DNA of 43,070 bases from Streptomyces mayonensis (lineage in GTDB: Bacteria; Actinomycetota; Actinomycetes; Streptomycetales; Streptomycetaceae). The notes beneath the pieces were generated by a model. It made no database searches. It was not told where the DNA came from and saw nothing but the letters and a program-made list of their open reading frames with translations. The position numbers and the translations under genes are program-made. The stretch lies in contig NZ_JACBYP010000069.1 of NCBI RefSeq assembly GCF_018982965.1, positions 1 through 43,070 on the forward strand, in the 5' to 3' direction. This document shows, in pieces, positions 39,372-43,070 of the stretch (position 1 is its first letter; the number at the start of each line of letters is the position of its first letter).

Positions 39372-41027
39372 TCAGTCCTTCGACTTCCGGATGGCTTCGC
39401 GCAGCACCTCGCGGTCGTCGAAGGGGCGCACCACCCCGGCGATGTCCTGTCCCTGCTCGTGGCCCTTGCCCGCCACCACCACGGTGTCCCCGGGCTCGGC
39501 CCGGGCGACGGCGGCGGCGATCGCGGCGGCCCGGTCCTCGAAGACCTGCACCTCGCCGCGCTCGTGCGCGGGCACGGAGGCCGCGCCCTGCAGCATGACG
39601 GCGAGGATCGCGAGCGGGTCCTCGGAGCGGGGGTTGTCGGAGGTCAGTACGGCGGTGTCGGCGAAACGGGCGACGGCCGCGCCCATCGGCCCGCGCTTGG
39701 TGGTGTCCCGGTCGCCGCCGCAGCCGAGCACGGCGTGCAGCCTGCCCTCGGTCACCTTGCGCAGGGCCCGCAGCACCGACTCGACCGCGTCGGTCTTGTG
39801 GGCGTAGTCGACCACCGCGAAGTAGGGCTGGCCCTCGTCCACGCGCTCCAGGCGGCCCGGTACGCCGGGGACGGCGGCGATGCCGTCGGCGGCGGTCTGC
39901 GGGTCGAGCCCGGCGGCGGCGAGCGAGACGATCGCGGCGAGGGTGTTCGCCACGTTGAACGGCCCGGCCAGCGGCGACTTGGCGGAGATCCGCTCGTCCT
40001 TGGGGCCGAGGACGGTGAACGTCGAGTCCAGCGGGCCGACCTCGACCTCGTCCGCGCGCCAGTCGGCGTCCGGGTGGCCCTCGGCGGAGTAGGTGACGAC
40101 CGGGACGGTGGCCTCCTTGGCGAGGCGGCGCCCGTACTCGTCGTCGATGTTGACCACGCCGAGCCTGCTGCGCCGGGGCGTGAAGAGCTGCGCCTTGGCC
40201 TGGAAGTAGTCCTCCATGCCGGAGTGGAACTCCATGTGCTCCGGGCTGAGGTTGGTGAAGACCGCGACGTCGAAGACGCAGGCGTCGACCCGGCCGAGCA
40301 CCAGGGCGTGACTGGACACCTCCATGGCGACCGCCTCGGTGCCGCGCTCGCGCATCACCGCGAAGAGCGCCTGGAGGTCGGTGGCCTCGGGCGTGGTCCG
40401 CTCCGACTTGATGCGCTCGTCGCCGATGCGCATCTCGACCGTGCCGATCAGCCCGGTGGACTTCTCCGTGCGCAGACCGCCCTCGACGAGGTAGGCGGTG
40501 GTGGTCTTGCCGGAGGTGCCGGTGATGCCGATCTGGAGCAGGTCGCGGCCGGGGTGGCCGTAGATCGTGGCCGCCAGCTCGCCCATCCGCGCGCGCGGGT
40601 CGTCGACGACGAGGGCCGGCAGTCCGGCGGCGGCGACGCGCTCCGCGCCGGCCGGGTCGGTCAGCGCGGCGGCGGCACCGAGGCCCGCGGCCTGGGTGAC
40701 GAAGTCGGCGCCGTGGGCGCGGGCTCCGGGAAGGGCGGCGTACAGGTCACCGGGGCGGACGGCGCGCGAGTCATGGGTGATGCCCGTGACCCCGGCCTCG
40801 TCGTCCGGCGCGGCGACACCCAGCTGATCGGCGAGTTCCGCGAGGGGTGTGGCGGAGATCCGCACCGGCCGGGGCGGTCCCGGGTAGGTCACGGGGTGGC
40901 CCTTCTGGGTGGTTTGGGACTGATCAGGGTGTGGCACGGCGGTGAGCGTACCGGCAGTACCGGCCTCCGGGCGAAGTGAGGCCCGGGGGTTGCTGTGGTT
41001 CCCGGGGTCGGGGGTGATCGTTGTCAC
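39372..41027 (-). CDS. murE: UDP-MurNAc-dipeptide:diaminopimelate ligase MurE
   Basis: 551 residues from GTG 41027, which has AGGA seven bases upstream. GTG 40892 (506 residues, GAAGGG seven bases upstream) is a serious alternative, since the first 45 residues are Pro/Thr-rich and outside the folded protein. It adds diaminopimelate to UDP-MurNAc-L-Ala-D-Glu. Motifs: ITHDSRAVRPGDLYAALPG, the ATP loop GITGTSGKTTTAYL, MEVSSHAL, FTNLSPEHMEFH, and LTSDNPRSEDP, whose DNPR marks diaminopimelate rather than lysine as substrate; Streptomyces use the LL isomer. Confidence 0.94.
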   Translation of the reverse strand: MTTITPDPGNHSNPRASLRPEAGTAGTLTAVPHPDQSQTTQKGHPVTYPGPPRPVRISATPLAELADQLGVAAPDDEAGVTGITHDSRAVRPGDLYAALPGARAHGADFVTQAAGLGAAAALTDPAGAERVAAAGLPALVVDDPRARMGELAATIYGHPGRDLLQIGITGTSGKTTTAYLVEGGLRTEKSTGLIGTVEMRIGDERIKSERTTPEATDLQALFAVMRERGTEAVAMEVSSHALVLGRVDACVFDVAVFTNLSPEHMEFHSGMEDYFQAKAQLFTPRRSRLGVVNIDDEYGRRLAKEATVPVVTYSAEGHPDADWRADEVEVGPLDSTFTVLGPKDERISAKSPLAGPFNVANTLAAIVSLAAAGLDPQTAADGIAAVPGVPGRLERVDEGQPYFAVVDYAHKTDAVESVLRALRKVTEGRLHAVLGCGGDRDTTKRGPMGAAVARFADTAVLTSDNPRSEDPLAILAVMLQGAASVPAHERGEVQVFEDRAAAIAAAVARAEPGDTVVVAGKGHEQGQDIAGVVRPFDDREVLREAIRKSKD

Positions 41028-41111
41028 GGGTGGTTCCTGGTGGCTCGGTACTGGATCGGGGCTGGCCCGGTGGGGCCGGGTCCGGGCTGGCTGCTCGGCG
41101 GGAGGTCTGCG

Positions 41112-41178
41112 CGGTGCGGGGGGCTGATCGGTGCAAGGGGCTGATCGGTGCGGGGCGGGGGCTGCCCGGTGCGGGTCA
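41112..41178. repeat. 17-bp direct repeats between ftsI and murE
   Basis: CGGTGCGGGGGGCTGAT (41112-41128) and CGGTGCAAGGGGCTGAT (41129-41145) stand directly in tandem (15 of 17 identical), followed by related CGGTGCGGG pieces at 41146 and 41167 that run into the end of ftsI. They fill a large part of the 148-base gap. Each full unit contains CTGATCGG at its junction, the same half-site as in the phoD palindrome. Confidence 0.6.
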
Positions 41179-43070
41179 GGGTGTGAAGGTGACCGGCAGG
41201 TTCGCCGGGGCGGCCCCGGTCGGGGGGACCTGGAGGGTCTTCAGGGCGAACTCCATGACCTGTTTGTAGATGGGTCCGCAGATCTGGCCGCCGAAGTAGC
41301 TGCCCTCGGTGGCGTTCTGGATGGCGCAGTAGACGGTGACACGGGGCTTGTCGGCGGGGGCGAAGCCGGCGAACGACGAGGTGTAGCCGTGGTATTTGCC
41401 GGTGGCCGGATCCACCCGGTTGGCCGTGCCCGTCTTGCCCGCGACCCGGTAGCCCGGGATGCGGGCCTTGGTGCCGGTGCCCTCCTCGTCGTCCACGACG
41501 GACTCCAGCATCCGCGAGAGGGTCTTCGCCGTCTTCTCGCTGACCACGCGCGTCTTCTCGGGTTCCGGCGCGGGTGTGAAGCCGCCGTCGTCGTCCTTGG
41601 TGCCGCGTACGAGCGTGGGTTCGACGCGTACGCCGCCGTTGGCGATGGTCGAGTACACGGAGGCCGCCTGGAGCGCGTTCACGGAGACGCCCTGGCCGAA
41701 AGGGATCGTGTACTGCTGCGAGGTGGACCACTGGCCGGGCGGCGCGAGGATGCCCTTGGTCTCGCCGGGGAAACCGAGGCCGCTGTAGCCGCCGAGGCCG
41801 AACTTGCGCAGGTAGGAGTGGAGCACCCGGTTGGCCTCCGCCTGGGTCTTGCCCAGCTCGCCGGTGGCCATGATGGTGCCGATGTTGCTGGACTTGGCGA
41901 GCACGCCGTTGAGCGTGAGGTACCAGGTCGGGTGGTCGATGTCGTCCTTGAACAGCCGGTCGCCGCGCTTGAGCCGGTTGGGGACGGTGATGTGGGTGCC
42001 CGGGGTGGCGGCGTTCTCCTCCAGGACGGCCGCCATCGACATCACCTTGGCGGTGGAGCCGGGCTCGAAGGCGTCCTGGAGGGCCGCGTTGCCCAGTGCG
42101 TCGGGGTCGGCGTGGGCGAGGTCGCCCGGGTCGAAGCCCGGCGAGTTGGCCATGGCGAGGATCTCACCGGTGGCGGTGTCCTGGACGATGACGTAACCGC
42201 CGTCCGCCTTGGACTTCTCCACCTGCTCGCTGATGGCGTTCTGCGCGGCCCACTGGATGTCGCGGTCGATGGTCAGCTCGATGTCGCTGCCGGGCACGGC
42301 GGGCGTCTCGGTGGAGCCCGCGGTGGGCACCTGGCGGCCGCCGGCCTGCGCGTAGCGGATCTTGCCGTCCTCGCCGGCCAGCGTCTTGTTCAGCTGCCGC
42401 TCCAGACCGCCGCCGCCCTTGCCGTCGGCGCCGACCCAGCCGAGGATGCCCGCGGCGAGGTCGCCGCCCGGGTAGACCCGCTTGCTGCTGGGGTCGGCGA
42501 AGACGCCGGCGAGGACGTTGACCACGGTCTTGTCCGTCTCCGCCTTGGTGGTGAGCGCGGTCTTCAGGTCCTTGATCTGGTTCCAGACCTGCGGAGTCCG
42601 GCTGCGGGCGAGGCGGACGTAGCGCAGTTCCTTGTTGTCGGGGCGGAGCCGGTCGGCCAGGTCCTCCTGGTCCTGTCCGAGGATGGGCGCGAGGAGTGCC
42701 GCCGCCTGCTCGGGCCCGTCGCCGACCTTGAGCTGCTCGCGGGTGAACATCGTGGGGTCGGCGGTGATGTCGTAGGAGTCCACCGTGGTCGCGAGGGCGA
42801 CGCCGTTGCGGTCGGTGATCCCGCCGCGCTCGGCGGGCAGGGTGTGGACGACGTAGCGGTTCTGCTCGGCCTTGGCGGAGTACGTGCCGGCGTCGACGGC
42901 CTGCACCTGGAGCAGCCGTACGACGAAGGCGGCCAGCACCAGGGTCAGCGCGAGGCCGACCATGCGCAGGCGCGGCCGGGGGCTGCCCAGCCGGATGGTG
43001 CGGGGTGCGCCCGGACGGGGCGGGCCGGGGCGGCGGGCCGGCCGCGCGCCGGGGCCGGGCGGGCGGCGGG
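41176..43070 (-). CDS. ftsI: FtsI, class B penicillin-binding protein (partial, N-terminus beyond window)
   Basis: The frame is open to the right edge, so the start is not visible; 630 residues are seen. Reading inward from the edge there is a basic Arg/Pro cytosolic tail ending in TIRLGSPRPRLRM, a membrane helix (VGLALTLVLAAFVVRLLQV), the dimerisation domain, and the transpeptidase with active-site STAK (in FEPGSTAKVMS), SSN (AKSSNIGT) and KTG (AGKTGTANR). An internal Met at 42963 could look like a start but lies within the tail-helix junction. It crosslinks septal peptidoglycan with FtsW and is a beta-lactam target. It is the first visible gene of the cluster; ftsL and mraW/rsmH probably lie to the right. 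Confidence 0.95.
   Translation of the reverse strand, partial: RRPPGPGARPARRPGPPRPGAPRTIRLGSPRPRLRMVGLALTLVLAAFVVRLLQVQAVDAGTYSAKAEQNRYVVHTLPAERGGITDRNGVALATTVDSYDITADPTMFTREQLKVGDGPEQAAALLAPILGQDQEDLADRLRPDNKELRYVRLARSRTPQVWNQIKDLKTALTTKAETDKTVVNVLAGVFADPSSKRVYPGGDLAAGILGWVGADGKGGGGLERQLNKTLAGEDGKIRYAQAGGRQVPTAGSTETPAVPGSDIELTIDRDIQWAAQNAISEQVEKSKADGGYVIVQDTATGEILAMANSPGFDPGDLAHADPDALGNAALQDAFEPGSTAKVMSMAAVLEENAATPGTHITVPNRLKRGDRLFKDDIDHPTWYLTLNGVLAKSSNIGTIMATGELGKTQAEANRVLHSYLRKFGLGGYSGLGFPGETKGILAPPGQWSTSQQYTIPFGQGVSVNALQAASVYSTIANGGVRVEPTLVRGTKDDDGGFTPAPEPEKTRVVSEKTAKTLSRMLESVVDDEEGTGTKARIPGYRVAGKTGTANRVDPATGKYHGYTSSFAGFAPADKPRVTVYCAIQNATEGSYFGGQICGPIYKQVMEFALKTLQVPPTGAAPANLPVTFTP

Noticed and set aside
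41052..41100. Additional repeat units upstream of the 17-base repeats in the ftsI-murE gap
   Set aside because: Only loose G-rich similarity (GGGGCTGG, GGTGGGGCCGG) without a constant period.
1..43070. Mobile element, prophage, biosynthetic cluster or defence island
   Set aside because: All recognised genes are housekeeping or conserved Streptomyces genes with uniform codon use; no integrase, transposase, toxin-antitoxin, nuclease-helicase set or synthase gene was found.

Overview
The window is chromosomal DNA of a Streptomyces or a very close relative. The evidence is the very high GC content, the frequent GTG and TTG starts, and the gene order: an unusual dcw (division and cell wall) cluster with divIVA, ylmG, sepF, yggS, pgeF, ftsZ, ftsQ, murG, ftsW, murD, mraY, murF, murE and ftsI, joined to ileS, lspA and, further away, dnaE. 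From memory this is the order of the Streptomyces coelicolor dcw region. I see no transposase, integrase, phage gene, CRISPR array, tRNA or rRNA; the region reads as conserved core chromosome.

Layout. (1) 1-2496: three plus-strand genes (an unrecognised 339-aa protein, a stand-alone Lon substrate-binding-domain protein and a YbaK-type deacylase), bracketed by two near-identical 63-bp direct repeats. (2) 2593-6838, minus strand: DUF2567 membrane protein, ABC-2 permease, ABC ATPase and a NYN-domain putative RNase. (3) 7076-7243: a 55-aa basic protein that ends in a hairpin shared with dnaE. (4) 7393-10932, minus: dnaE. (5) 11146-15975, plus: DUF2252 kinase-like protein, small membrane protein, membrane-anchored DsbA-like protein and a Tat-exported PhoD phosphatase. 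(6) 15980-22600: minus-strand dienelactone-hydrolase-like protein, plus-strand MscS channel, then minus-strand Na+/H+ antiporter, GNAT acetyltransferase, rluD-type pseudouridine synthase, lspA and a DksA/TraR protein with a histone-like basic tail. (7) 22921-26341, plus: a T-box leader that hides the ileS ribosome binding site, then ileS. (8) 26574 to the right edge, minus: the dcw cluster, with ftsI cut off by the window end.

How it works together. MurE, MurF and MurD build the UDP-MurNAc pentapeptide, MraY and MurG make lipid I and lipid II, and FtsW and FtsI polymerise and crosslink septal peptidoglycan. FtsZ, SepF and FtsQ place and assemble the divisome, and DivIVA drives tip growth. Stop-start overlaps (murF/mraY, mraY/murD, ftsZ/pgeF) suggest translational coupling. 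The 287-bp gap before ftsZ holds several promoter-like boxes, as expected for a gene that needs a sporulation-specific boost. murC, ddl and ftsA are absent from the cluster.

The strongest observations are the ileS pair (a T-box controlling translation, placed before an isoleucyl-tRNA synthetase whose class I signature reads G-A-H-H instead of H-x-G-H), the direct repeats flanking the leftmost three genes, a palindrome lying on the probable promoter of a leaderless phoD, repeat arrays in the murE-murF and ftsI-murE gaps, and the repeat-rich tails or linkers of the DksA-like protein and DivIVA. I found no clear new multi-gene system; the least understood units are the NYN protein with its small neighbour and the membrane-protein/DsbA pair.
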